Source: Hyphomicrobiales bacterium
GTDB lineage: Bacteria; Pseudomonadota; Alphaproteobacteria; Rhizobiales; Rhizobiaceae
DNA length: 64,000 bases
Reading direction: 5' to 3'
Assembly (NCBI GenBank): GCA_900470965.1
Contig: UCCS01000001.1
Span: 1-64,000, forward strand
How positions within the stretch are numbered: the stretch's first letter is position 1; each line of letters begins with the position of its first letter. The notes under the pieces were generated by a model. That model saw only the letters and a list, made by a program, of their open reading frames with translations. It was not told where the DNA came from and ran no database searches. The position numbers and the translations under genes were made by a program. Shown here piece after piece: positions 1 through 8,037 of this stretch.

Positions 1-644
1 CTCCCTGGGACATCATCGTTTACAGCTGCTAACCCTCTTCTCGGCTGGTAGGCCCTAACGGCACAGCTCGTGATCTCAATCAACGCACGCCCTGGAACAG
101 GCGCGCCTCAAACGTGTTTTGACCGATAACAACTGGAGCAACCCACAGCGCGGAAGCGGTGACAAGTTCGCAAGTTGATCTGGTCGTTTCAGTTCTGACC
201 TGCTCCACGCCCCGAGCGAATTCCACTATCGGTTGGTCCCGGTGCAGGGTTCGCCGCTCCTCAGACACCTCGCTCTTTCTCGTAATTTGTGTTTTGCCGA
301 CCTCTCAACACCGTCGCTGCCAGTTTGCGGATATTTTTCGAGTCGTCGCCGCGACCGACTCTGTCCATACAGATCCGGGATCCGATACCCGATCGATATT
401 GGGCGAGACTGAGGCTTGCCCTAATCATGCTCGCTCGCATATCGGTGACACCAGTACTTCCGGTCTGGTGGTTCGTCCAGGAGCCGCAGGTCAGTTGACC
501 AACTGAGATCCACATATTTCCTCTTCCGAACGATAAAAATTCCTCCGACTGGGGGAGACCGCGCCGGAGGAACAAGGCGACGTAGCGATCGGGGGGCGAT
601 CTCGCCTTGTGGGAGGTCAAGGCCGGCGAGTCGGTCAACGAACC
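1..644. other. Gene-free stretch at left edge
   Basis: No reading frame on either strand gives a protein I recognise. The open frames overlap each other on both strands, carry no clear ribosome-binding site and look like chance frames in GC-rich DNA. I see no repeat, RNA gene or terminator here. Confidence 0.5.
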
Positions 645-1117
645 TCAAAACGTCTCCTTTGGTTCCAGCTCCACTTGAAAAAGAAATTCTGGGAAGCCAA
701 AGCGGTCGGCTCTTGCGACGTCGCTGACGCGCTCCGTCAAAGCAGGAATGATAAACGTCGAGCAGAGTGGACAACGGCGTCAACTCGCGCAGCGGTCGGA
801 GCGTGTCGAGTAGCCGAAGAAAGCGGGTTTCGATGGTTGGGTAGAAGCTGAACTCAAAACGTTACGTCCTCTGCCGAGGCGTCGGCGATTGGGGACAGAG
901 TCTTCTCACTTCTCCTCAATGCGGCGCCGTCACCGACACGGATCGCTGACTTTCGATCGGTCATCATGCCAGCACCGGTTTTCTCAACAAAATGGCGCTT
1001 CAAACGGGTTGTCCGCGCTGCCGGGTCGGCCGGATCATGCAACACCCCCGATCCGGCGGGATCGAGGGCGTCGTGCAGGAGACGCGACATCTCTCGTGAC
1101 ACATCGAGAGGAGACAT
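645..1117 (-). pseudogene. Decayed gene of unknown function
   Basis: On the minus strand a protein-like sequence can be followed through three frames. An ATG at 1117 opens 87 codons ending at a TGA at 854. Sense then continues in a second frame (FYPTIETRFLRLLDTL, about 850-800) and in a third (DRFGFPEFLFQVELEPKETF) to a TGA at 645. The switch of frames with uninterrupted protein-like composition suggests one gene broken by at least two small indels, but it could also be two short neighbours. I do not recognise the family. Confidence is low because no ribosome-binding site is convincing. Confidence 0.28.
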
Positions 1118-1554
1118 GGCCGCCGCGCCTTTTAAGCAAACTTCGGTCTGATCTAAATGTTCCTGCGGCCTGCAAGAAGGTGGCTCGCCCTCTGCGGGCA
1201 TTCGCCAAGGGCTCCATAGCCGCGTTTTATTTCCAGGATTTCGGTCTCCTCATGACCGGCGCCTTGCCAGCCCTTCCTGTCTTCATTTTTTCTCGAAGAC
1301 ACTTCCTGGACCGCCGAGCGGCCGGACTGCGGCAACTGCGGGCGAGCATCCCTGCTGGGAAGTTCAAGCGGGGCTGCCAGCCCTGCGAAGAACAAGCGGC
1401 CGGGATGACGCAGGCGGCGGTTGAGCGACAGCGTCGGCAGGAGGACCGATCTGCGACGGGTTCATCCCTCCCTCTTTTCAGTTCTCACTTATCAATTTGA
1501 AGCTGGGCGCGAAGATAATTGGATGCGGCAGCAGCCGTACGTCGCGAGGATCAC
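1118..1554. other. Stretch without recognisable gene
   Basis: Only overlapping Arg/Pro-rich chance frames are present, including a 203-codon plus-strand frame at 889-1500 with no family motif or ribosome-binding site. Nothing else is visible. Confidence 0.5.
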
Positions 1555-1872
1555 CTAAGCTCGCCGCCCAAGAAGGGCCAGCGCGTCAGCCATCATACGC
1601 TTCAAGATGACTTTCCCGCTTTCCGGTGCGGCAGAAGCAGCTTTAGGGATAGCAACGGTAGAAGGCGATGGATTGATGGTTTCGGAAGGTGAGACCGGAA
1701 GCGGCTGTTCGACCAGTGCGGCGACAACGACGTGCGTGACCGTTGTCTCATCCGATTTAACCGCGACAGTGACCTGTCCTCCGGAACGGAGGCGGTCGAC
1801 GCCCGTTTGAGCGGCCTCCTGCTCGTCTTGAGCTTCGACCAGCGATGTCTGCGTCACCAGAAAAAACGGCAT
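1555..1872 (-). CDS. Small conserved rhizobial hypothetical protein
   Basis: Encodes 105 residues beginning MPFFLVTQTSLVEAQDEQEA. The first half reads as a compact beta-alpha-beta unit (FLVTQTSLVEA, then a helix, then VTVAVKSDETTVTHVVVAAL), followed by a Pro/Ser-rich linker and a short basic helix at the C-terminus. I recognise the N-terminal pattern from short uncharacterised proteins of Rhizobiaceae, but its role is unknown. It has no signal peptide or membrane segment, so it is probably cytoplasmic. It stands alone, downstream of the AraC gene and of that gene's terminator, so it is likely transcribed from its own promoter. Confidence 0.68.
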   Translation of the reverse strand: MPFFLVTQTSLVEAQDEQEAAQTGVDRLRSGGQVTVAVKSDETTVTHVVVAALVEQPLPVSPSETINPSPSTVAIPKAASAAPESGKVILKRMMADALALLGRRA

Positions 1873-1957
1873 ATGTTCCCACGCAATGTTTGAGTGCAGA
1901 TCTCATCCGCCAAGCGGGTGCGGTCAAGATGCAGCACCGGATTTGCGGTCGCCTCCG

Positions 1958-1994
1958 AAATAAAAAGGCGCTCGACCCGTGAGGGGAGCGCCTT
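1958..1994 (-). terminator. Rho-independent terminator after the AraC gene
   Basis: A perfect 9-bp inverted repeat (AAGGCGCTC at 1965-1973 and GAGCGCCTT at 1986-1994, 12-nt loop). Read on the minus strand it is followed by TTTTTATTT. It lies about 170 nt downstream of the minus-strand AraC-type gene. Confidence 0.75.
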
Positions 1995-2166
1995 CTTCTG
2001 TATCCCGGGACTATGTCAAACGCGGCGGCGATTGCAGCGAGCAGGACATCGTCTCATCGGGAAGTGATGCTAAGATATTGTTGACGAAGAGCAATTTCAA
2101 GTCGTGATCTAGGGTCAGAGCCGATCGATTGAGCCAGAGCCGCCGAGACTTTGGATGGGCAACGTG

Positions 2167-2991
2167 TCACGCGCGCTCGGCGCTCAAGAGCCGATCGGCA
2201 AAGTAGCGCGATGGCGTGGTCCCAAGCGCCTTCTTGAACATGACGATGAAAGCCGTGGTGGAGTCGTACCCTAAGTCGCCTGCTACCTGTTGGACTGTCG
2301 CACCGCCGGCAAGTTGCCGCAGGGCGATGACCAGATGTAGCTGACGCCGCCAACGGCCAAAGCTCAATCCCGTCTCTTGGACCATAAGCCGCTTCAACGT
2401 TCGCTCACTGATGGCGACATGCTCGGCCCATTCGCCGAGCGTGCGCCGGTCGCTCGGGTTTGCCAAAAGCGCCGCAGCGATCAAGGCAATCTTTGGATGG
2501 TCGGATACAGGTAGCTCCAGCCTCTCCCGCGGCATCAGGGCGAGCTCATCGAGCATGACCCGCATGAGGCGATCGACATGAGCGTCGGGCGCGTCCCTCT
2601 CCGATAAGTCCGCTATCCCGTGAATCATTTCCCGAAGCATTGGCGATACCGAAAGCGTGCAGCACTCATCCGGAAGCTCCGCCGCGCCAGGCTCGACAAA
2701 CAAGTATGTCAGTCGAGCATTGGATGTGACCTGATTGCTGTGCGGAACGCCGCCGGGTACCCAAAGCCCACAGTTGGGTGGAACGACCCAGACCCCGCTT
2801 TCCGCTGTGCATGTCACCGCGCCATGGAGCGCCAGGATCAGTTGACCCTGCGGGTGCTGATGCTGATGCCCCTCGGCTTCATAATCGGCGAAGTCCACTC
2901 TGAACGCCATCGCCGGCCCATGCGAGAGGCTCAGATCTATGGCAGTGCTGCAGGTTGGCTTCATCAACGGTTGGCCTGATTTCGAGATCAT
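2167..2991 (-). CDS. AraC-family transcriptional regulator (cupin N-terminus)
   Basis: 274-residue regulator. Residues about 30-115 form a cupin-like sensing domain (HQHPQGQLILAL, then VPPNCGLWVPGGVPHSNQV). Residues about 170-270 hold the two helix-turn-helix units of AraC proteins (LGEWAEHVAISERTLKRL and VQQVAGDLGYDSTTAFIVMF, then KKALGTTPSRYF). Its length and order match the short-cupin AraC group that includes NimR-like regulators of exporters. It is divergent from the NmrA-like gene at 3065 with about 73 nt between starts, so it probably controls that gene in answer to a small molecule. The ATG at 2991 has GGAG 10 nt upstream; ATG 2964 is an alternative start. Confidence 0.88.
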   Translation of the reverse strand: MISKSGQPLMKPTCSTAIDLSLSHGPAMAFRVDFADYEAEGHQHQHPQGQLILALHGAVTCTAESGVWVVPPNCGLWVPGGVPHSNQVTSNARLTYLFVEPGAAELPDECCTLSVSPMLREMIHGIADLSERDAPDAHVDRLMRVMLDELALMPRERLELPVSDHPKIALIAAALLANPSDRRTLGEWAEHVAISERTLKRLMVQETGLSFGRWRRQLHLVIALRQLAGGATVQQVAGDLGYDSTTAFIVMFKKALGTTPSRYFADRLLSAERA

Positions 2992-3064
2992 ATGGCATTA
3001 TCTCCACTTTTGCCCACCAAGCAATCCTGTAAGAATCGGCCCAGCAAACTGTAGGAGATTAGCC

Positions 3065-4000
3065 ATGCGCATTGCTGTGGTTGGGGCGACCGGCAGGATC
3101 GGTGCCCGACTTACCGAGAACCTCTTGGCCAAAGGCCATTCAGTCAAAGCTCTTTCGAGAGGGGGGCTCGCCCTCGAAGCACTTGTCGCGAAAGGCGCAG
3201 AGCCGTTCGTGGGGAGCTTCGATACGGGCGATGGCGAGCTTGGCAGGTTCTTCGAAGACGCTGACGCTGCCTTCCTGATGGTCAAAACCCTTTGGGCGGC
3301 GGAGGACTTCCATGGGCACTACCCTGCGGTCGCGCTTCGGTTTTTTGACGCGCTTCGCGATTCTCCTGTGAAATTGGTCGTGAGCCTGACCGCAATGGGG
3401 TCCGAGCTCAGCGGAAACACTGGCCATTTCCAGGGCTTCCATATCCTGGACCAGATCCTCAACCGGTTACGCGACATCAACTTGGTGCATCTGCAGGGTG
3501 GCTGGTTCATGGAGGACCTGGGGAGGTGGGCGGATGCAATCGCGCAGCACGATAGGATCGGCTTTACGCTTGCCCCCGATGTCAAAGCGCCTTGGGTTTC
3601 CATTCAGGACCTCGCGGATTTTGCGGCGAAGGAGTTCGACACGCCGACTGAGCAGCACCGGTCCGTAAAGCAACTGGGCATCGACTACACGATGACCGAG
3701 ATCGCCGCGCTGATCGGCCGGGCACTCGGTAGAGGGGTGGATTATGGCTTCATCAATCCGAATGATCGCGAGGTCGAAACGGTATTCCGGGAAAAATTCG
3801 GAACGCTCGATCGGTGGATCTATGACAAGAACACCGCGGCGGCTCTTAACGATGGGCGAGTCAAGTTCCGCGATGATCGTCCGGCGCTGCCCACGACAAT
3901 GGAAGAATTCGTCAACGACACCCTGAAGCCGCTTATCGAGAAGGCGCGGACGGATGGCGTCAAACCAGAGACCTTCCTGACGTGGAGCTCGCAACGATAA
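3065..4000 (+). CDS. NmrA-like NAD(P)-binding oxidoreductase
   Basis: 311-residue atypical short-chain dehydrogenase of the NmrA/isoflavone-reductase type. The dinucleotide motif GATGRIG lies at residues 7-13 in a Rossmann fold. There is no Tyr-x3-Lys pair where classical SDRs have it, as is usual for NmrA-like proteins, which act as redox sensors or as quinone or ether reductases. The start at 3065 is preferred over in-frame upstream codons because AGGAG at 3053-3057 sits 7 nt before it and the Rossmann strand begins at once. Divergent from the AraC regulator, its likely controller. The substrate cannot be told from sequence. Confidence 0.85.
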   Translation: MRIAVVGATGRIGARLTENLLAKGHSVKALSRGGLALEALVAKGAEPFVGSFDTGDGELGRFFEDADAAFLMVKTLWAAEDFHGHYPAVALRFFDALRDSPVKLVVSLTAMGSELSGNTGHFQGFHILDQILNRLRDINLVHLQGGWFMEDLGRWADAIAQHDRIGFTLAPDVKAPWVSIQDLADFAAKEFDTPTEQHRSVKQLGIDYTMTEIAALIGRALGRGVDYGFINPNDREVETVFREKFGTLDRWIYDKNTAAALNDGRVKFRDDRPALPTTMEEFVNDTLKPLIEKARTDGVKPETFLTWSSQR

Positions 4001-4072
4001 TGGCCGAGTTAGCTGCCCAAGTGCGGTCGCGGCATAAGTCGCTCGGGATCGTCCGATGAGGCGAACGATGAA

Positions 4073-4104
4073 TAAAAAAATGGGCCTGCGGAAACCGCGG
4101 CCCA
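4073..4104 (-). terminator. Rho-independent terminator (minus strand)
   Basis: Stem TGGGCC/GGCCCA (4081-4086 with 4099-4104) extended by GCGG/CCGC around an AAA loop. Read on the minus strand it ends in TTTTTTT. It would end transcripts of the minus-strand genes at 4240-4776; the plus-strand oxidoreductase also ends just before it. Confidence 0.7.
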
Positions 4105-4239
4105 TGAAGTGTGGAGATCTAAAACCTCCAGAGGGGAACAGCTGCTGCGACGGAACTGGGAGGTGACCGCCATGTGCATCAGCTGAAGGCGTTATGCCTG
4201 ATTTTTGACCACCAGGAAAACAATTATTGTGCAACGCAG

Positions 4240-4628
4240 CTATGCAGTTGCCGCGACGGTCTCGTTGTCCAGATCTGCCGACAGTTGAGCCTCGATTGCC
4301 CGCAGCTTCAGGCGCTTTTCCTCCAGGTCGTCTGCGAACGCGAAAGCGCCCCCGTCTCGGGAACGGTAGGAAACCAATCGCTGCTCGGCCTCTTCCAGAC
4401 GCCGGTGATACTGGCGCTGTTCGTCGTCGAAGCCCTCAAGAGCATGCTCCAGTGACCGTAATCGATCTCGTAGTCTGCGCCAGTGCGCTGCAACAGCGTC
4501 TCATAACGATAGCCGTCGCCCTTGCCGAAGCGCTCAAGGCGCGGCGAAGCTTCCCTTGCCGCCTGCCGCTCGCAAGCGGCACCAAGGAGATGAAGGGTCT
4601 CAATGAGACCCACCCGGAACGTATTCAT
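4240..4628 (-). pseudogene. C-terminal remnant of a large plasmid helicase/methylase-like protein
   Basis: Two minus-strand frames join into the C-terminus I associate with the very large DEAD/strawberry-notch-like helicases of rhizobial plasmids. The first contains LERFGKGDGYRYETLLQRTG followed by ADYEID. About 4455 the sense shifts frame into a coiled-coil tail (LEHALEGFDDEQ, EEAEQRLVSYRSR, GGAFAFADDLEEKRLKLRAI) ending at a TAG at 4240. A small deletion at the junction would explain the frame change. The rest of the more than 1000-residue protein is absent, so this is a ghost. The family assignment is from memory of the tail pattern and is tentative; that the tail is coding-derived is clearer. 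Confidence 0.55.
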
Positions 4629-4776
4629 GCACGATCTCCAGATCGTCTTCGTCATCGAGTTCGTCGCTCGGCAGAACACCGAACTCGTCGCCGGACCTGA
4701 ACAGCGTGACTGGAACCATCAGGGTGCGGGAAAGCTGGAAGGCATGGTTCTGCGCAAGGGTAAGATCGGTGTTCAT
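4600..4776 (-). CDS. Small acidic rhizobial hypothetical protein
   Basis: 58 residues, beginning MNTDLTLAQNHAFQLSRTLM and rich in Asp/Glu near the C-terminus (DELDDEDDLEIVHEY). ATG 4776 has GGAG 6 nt upstream; an in-frame ATG at 4788 is also possible (62 residues). Such short acidic proteins are common beside the large helicase gene on rhizobial plasmids, which agrees with the helicase ghost directly downstream. Its stop codon lies inside a perfect 7-bp inverted repeat (GGGTCTC at 4595-4601, GAGACCC at 4605-4611). The function is unknown. Confidence 0.68.
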   Translation of the reverse strand: MNTDLTLAQNHAFQLSRTLMVPVTLFRSGDEFGVLPSDELDDEDDLEIVHEYVPGGSH

Positions 4777-4788
4777 CTGAGGCTCCAT

Positions 4789-5109
4789 CTTTGGAGCGGG
4801 CCATTCCCGCTCGATGGCTCCCGTTAGTGTCCGGAACCGGTCGCGATCACCGCGAAGGCGCAGCCGAAGCGGCCGCAGCTTGCCTAGCGGACCCCGTCAG
4901 CGGGTTGATCGACGGAAATCCGGGACTGGACCAGGAAGCCATCCATGAAGAGCGGGAATGGGCGCCTTAACAGATCGGCCTCCGACCAACAAAGATCGTG
5001 CATAAGCGGATCTTGTCGCTGTCCTCGGTACCTGATGCTTTCTTCTTTTCGCTGCGGTCATCAGGTCAGAGTCGACGCTCACAAAAATTGGAGACGGTAG
5101 CGCAGGCTT
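4789..5109. other. Intergenic stretch without gene
   Basis: No supported frame, repeat or RNA signal. It separates the minus-strand helicase remnant from the plus-strand nucleotidyltransferase operon and may mark the edge of an inserted segment. Confidence 0.5.
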
Positions 5110-5159
5110 TTGACAAACAGTGATCTGGCGTGCTTTTCTGTCCTTGGTCCTAGGACAGA
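5110..5159 (+). promoter_or_regulatory. Promoter with 8-bp inverted-repeat operator of the HTH-nucleotidyltransferase operon
   Basis: A consensus -35 box TTGACA lies at 5110-5115. About 17-18 nt on, the -10 region runs into a perfect inverted repeat TCTGTCCT (5137-5144), spacer TGGTCCT, AGGACAGA (5152-5159), 22 nt before the start of the winged-helix gene. The position fits autorepression by the first gene product, as in AbiE-type systems. Confidence 0.6.
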
Positions 5160-5180
5160 GGACACAAGCTGGAAAAATTT

Positions 5181-5750
5181 ATGAAAAGCCAGGACATCGT
5201 CATACTTCTCAAGCTCATCAGCCTCCAGGAGCAGGAACAGGAGCAAGGGGTCGAACGCATGCGCCTAGAGGCCCAGGGCGATGACCCATACTCCGTTCGG
5301 AACTTGGAGGCATCTCTCGGTATAAGCAAGACCGAGGTCAACGAATCGATCAAGAGGAGCCTAGCCTCTGGCATTGCAAGCAAAGATCGCGAGCTTGGCA
5401 GACCCAGGCCCAGCCGGCGGAACCTGTTCAATTTCATCGTCCACGGCCTGAAATTCATCTTTCCGGCAAAGCCCGGATCAATGCAGCGAGGCATTCCAAC
5501 CGCCTTTGCGGCACCTATGCTCGAGGGCCTTTTGGTCAGTGCCGGCAACTATATTTACGTCTGGCCCCACCCAAGCGCGCACGAAATGGGCCAGTCTGTC
5601 GAACCGCTGTTCAAGAGCGTACCGGAAGCAGTCCAAAAGGACGTCCGCCTCTACGAATATCTGGCACTCTGCGACGCAATCCGCCTTGGAAACCAACGAG
5701 AAGTGGGCTTGGCAAGCGATCGGCTCTCGAAAAGGATACTCGATAAATGA
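5181..5750 (+). CDS. AbiEi-like winged-helix protein, putative antitoxin/autoregulator
   Basis: 189 residues. The N-terminal third is a DNA-binding winged helix: helix with the Q/E repeat LQEQEQEQ, then YSVRNLEASLGISKTEVNES as a helix-turn-helix at about 37-56, then a basic wing (RELGRPRPSRRNL). The C-terminal part (about 80-189) holds FIFPAKPG, IPTAFAAPMLE and EPLFKSVP, a pattern I know from partners of AbiEii-like nucleotidyltransferases. Its TGA overlaps the next ATG (ATGA), so the two are translationally coupled. By analogy with AbiEi it may repress its own promoter through the inverted repeat just upstream. It is shorter than typical AbiEi, and the antitoxin role is inferred from context. 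Confidence 0.7.
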   Translation: MKSQDIVILLKLISLQEQEQEQGVERMRLEAQGDDPYSVRNLEASLGISKTEVNESIKRSLASGIASKDRELGRPRPSRRNLFNFIVHGLKFIFPAKPGSMQRGIPTAFAAPMLEGLLVSAGNYIYVWPHPSAHEMGQSVEPLFKSVPEAVQKDVRLYEYLALCDAIRLGNQREVGLASDRLSKRILDK

Positions 5751-6466
5751 CGACTGTCCGCGGCCAGCTGCTCGAAATGTTGAAAGTCGTAGCAACGGCG
5801 CTGGGGCAAGATTTGCGCGATCGCCTTGTGTTCGTCGGAGGATGTACGACCGCACTTTTCATCACGGACCCGGTGACCCTCGAAGATGTCAGGGCCACCG
5901 ACGATATCGACCTTATTGTCGATCTTGCGGGGCTTGCCGAATGGGGCCAACTACTGGAGCAGCTGCGAGAAAGGGGGTTCAAAGAGTCCCCGGATGACGA
6001 CGTCATCTGCCGAATGCGGCTCGGCCCGCTCAAAGTCGATTTCATGCCGGATGATGAAACGATTCTTGGCTTTAGCAATCGCTGGTACGCAAAAGGTATC
6101 GCGACGGCTGAGATTCACCAACTCACTGAAAGTCTCACCATCCGGCTCCTCACGCCCGCCCTTTTTATAGCGACAAAGCTGGAAGCATTCGCCGGCAGAG
6201 GCGGTGATGATCTTTTTTCAAGTCGAGATGCCGAGGACATACTTCTCGTCGTTGATGGGAGAGAGGAACTTGGTCAGGAACTGGTCAATGCTGATCTCGA
6301 CGTCAAGACATACATCGCTGAACAATTCCAGGCGCTCCTCGGGCATCGCGACTTTGACGATTTCCTTGAGGGAAATTTGCGCGGGCAGACCGGTCGGGTA
6401 GCTATCGTGCGCGAGCGCTATGTTACCATAAGCCACTGCGCAGATGGCGGCACCCATGCGCATTGA
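5747..6466 (+). CDS. AbiEii-like polymerase-beta-fold nucleotidyltransferase
   Basis: 239 residues. It shows the nucleotidyltransferase signature: VGGCTTALF at 30-38, TDDIDLIVD with metal-binding Asp53 and Asp55, and a third acidic strand VDFMP with Asp98. The helical region LLTPALFIATKLEAFAGRG is typical of the AbiEii/DUF1814 branch. In known type IV toxin-antitoxin systems such enzymes add nucleotides to tRNA or other targets and stop growth. Start ATG 5747 overlaps the stop of the winged-helix gene. It overlaps the downstream phosphatase remnant by 11 nt. All active-site residues are present, so it should be functional. Confidence 0.78.
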   Translation: MTTVRGQLLEMLKVVATALGQDLRDRLVFVGGCTTALFITDPVTLEDVRATDDIDLIVDLAGLAEWGQLLEQLRERGFKESPDDDVICRMRLGPLKVDFMPDDETILGFSNRWYAKGIATAEIHQLTESLTIRLLTPALFIATKLEAFAGRGGDDLFSSRDAEDILLVVDGREELGQELVNADLDVKTYIAEQFQALLGHRDFDDFLEGNLRGQTGRVAIVRERYVTISHCADGGTHAH

Positions 6467-6816
6467 AGCTAGCTGGTATAGCCGCAAGGGCACCATGACT
6501 GCTGACAACCGCGACCACGCGGGGATTGGCACAAATACCAATGGCGTGATGGCGATCATTGTCGATGGCTCTACCGCAGGCGAAAACAGTGGAGAATATG
6601 CCGAAGCGATTGTGCGCGAAGTGATCGACTGGTTCAACGGTCTACAAGGAGGGCTTGATGTCGATGCCTTTTCGAAACAGCTGCGCGGTATCCATCTTGG
6701 TTTGCGCGCGCGCTATCCTCGGGGCTCAGACATTCAGTATCGATGACATTGCAGAGGCCTACAGGTCGCAGTCAAAGGGCCCCGTCGGCAATGTATCCAT
6801 TCGTCTGGACTGGTAA
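6456..6816 (+). pseudogene. Broken PP2C-like serine/threonine phosphatase, third gene of the operon
   Basis: Starts at ATG 6456 inside the end of the nucleotidyltransferase gene. The first 90 residues hold PP2C hallmarks: KGTMTADNRDHAGIG (metal site in DNRD), VMAIIVDGSTAGENSGEYA (second Asp), and a following helix. After RARYPRGS the frame meets a TGA at 6744. From about 6728 a different frame resumes (TFSIDDIAEAYRSQSKGP, then GNVSIRLDW) and ends at TAA 6814-6816, resembling a phosphatase C-terminus. The middle of the protein, some 130 residues, is missing, so an internal deletion with frame change is inferred. The intact operon would be winged helix, nucleotidyltransferase, phosphatase. Confidence 0.6.
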
Positions 6817-7020
6817 GTCTCTGAAACTTCCGCGTGATGCATAAACCTGCACAGGGACGGCTTAACGCGGACGGACTAAGCGTTGAAGCAGATTGCCTGG
6901 CGAAGGCGCCAGGCATGGCTATCTCAAGTGACCGGGAAGAATTCGCTTTTAGCCAGAAGCGGCAGCACCACAGAATACGTCCCCACGCGACCAGTTAGTC
7001 GATAAGATCGGCTTGGGCGC

Positions 7021-7923
7021 TCATTCTGCGAGCGCACCTCGTGTTCGCAGAAATCTTGTCAGTCCCTCGACGAACACGCGCACCTTTCTAGGAATATAGC
7101 GGTTTGAAAGATAGACGGCCTGGATGACATGGGGCTCATGCCGCCAATCAGGAAGCACGCGTTCGAGCGTGCCCGACGCAATCATCGGCTCCAAAAGGAC
7201 GTCGTGGACGAGCCCGATACCCATACCGGCGGCGATCGCCTCGCATATAAGATGTGAATTGTCCGATCGGAGGACCGGCTTCACGAGCACGTCCGTGACC
7301 TCTGCAGAGCGTCTCAGACGGATCTGCTCGGCGCCCTCTAGATACGAACGCACAACGTAGTCATGATGCTTCAGATCTGCAGGATGGCTCGGCCGTCCGT
7401 GCTCATCCAGATATCGAGGCGTTGCCGCGAGACTGCGTTTCAATAACCCTATCTTTCGCACAATCAGCTGACTTTCCGTGACCGGTCCCATCCGAATCGC
7501 CAGATCAAGGCCGTCGGCGGCCAGGTCGACGAAGCGATCGGAGAGGGCGACGTCTAAATCGATCCCCGGGTGTTCGTTCCTGAACTGAAATAGGAAAGCG
7601 CCCAGAATTTGGGTCCCGAAGCTAATAGGCGCGCTAATGGCTAAACGACCGGTGATCCCCGCGTCCAGATCACTGACAATCTGGTCCGCTTCCTCCATGC
7701 GCTCCAACACCCCTCTGACATGCTGCAGATAAACGGCACCCGCCTCCGTCAAAGCAACTTTCCGCGTCGTTCGATCGAACAACCGGGTCCGTAATTGATT
7801 TTCTAGGGCCCGGATTTGCTGACTCACAGCGGATTGCGCGCGCTGAAGATCACGAGCCGCAGCCGAAAAGCTGCCGCTTTCTGCGACGCGCACGAAACAT
7901 GACAACATTGAAAGGCGATCCAA
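7021..7923 (-). CDS. LysR-family transcriptional regulator
   Basis: 300 residues from a TTG start at 7923 (ATG 7908 would cut the first helix). N-terminal winged helix (FVRVAESGSFSAAARDLQ, AQSAVSQQIRALENQL, FDRTTRKVALTEAG), then a two-lobed effector domain from about 90 to 295 (GRLAISAPISFG, LDLAIRMG). It is divergent from the exported metallo-hydrolase at 8038, the usual arrangement for a LysR protein that activates its neighbour. The effector is unknown. Confidence 0.9.
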   Translation of the reverse strand: MDRLSMLSCFVRVAESGSFSAAARDLQRAQSAVSQQIRALENQLRTRLFDRTTRKVALTEAGAVYLQHVRGVLERMEEADQIVSDLDAGITGRLAISAPISFGTQILGAFLFQFRNEHPGIDLDVALSDRFVDLAADGLDLAIRMGPVTESQLIVRKIGLLKRSLAATPRYLDEHGRPSHPADLKHHDYVVRSYLEGAEQIRLRRSAEVTDVLVKPVLRSDNSHLICEAIAAGMGIGLVHDVLLEPMIASGTLERVLPDWRHEPHVIQAVYLSNRYIPRKVRVFVEGLTRFLRTRGALAE

Positions 7924-7999
7924 GGAGATCCATATATAAGCGAGTGAGATAATTGCTATCTAATTTGCCAGAATTAATCAGCCAGGACAATCGCGGTAT

Positions 8000-8017
8000 A
8001 CGAATTCACGTATTCGT
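8000..8017. promoter_or_regulatory. Inverted repeat in the LysR/metallo-hydrolase intergenic region
   Basis: ACGAAT (8000-8005), 6-nt spacer, ATTCGT (8012-8017), 20 nt before the plus-strand start and 77 nt from the LysR start. A candidate LysR or autoregulatory site. Confidence 0.4.
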
Positions 8018-8037
8018 CCAAATTGCCCGGAGCTGAC

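Noticed and set aside
889-1500. 203-codon plus-strand frame
   Set aside because: Arg/Pro/Ser-rich, no ribosome-binding site, no motif, and it overlaps a better minus-strand frame.
3467-4234. 255-codon minus-strand frame
   Set aside because: Antisense to the clearly coding NmrA-like gene; no family features.
4595-4611. GGGTCTC-AAT-GAGACCC hairpin as a terminator
   Set aside because: It lies within coding sequence and has no T-run; probably a chance palindrome.
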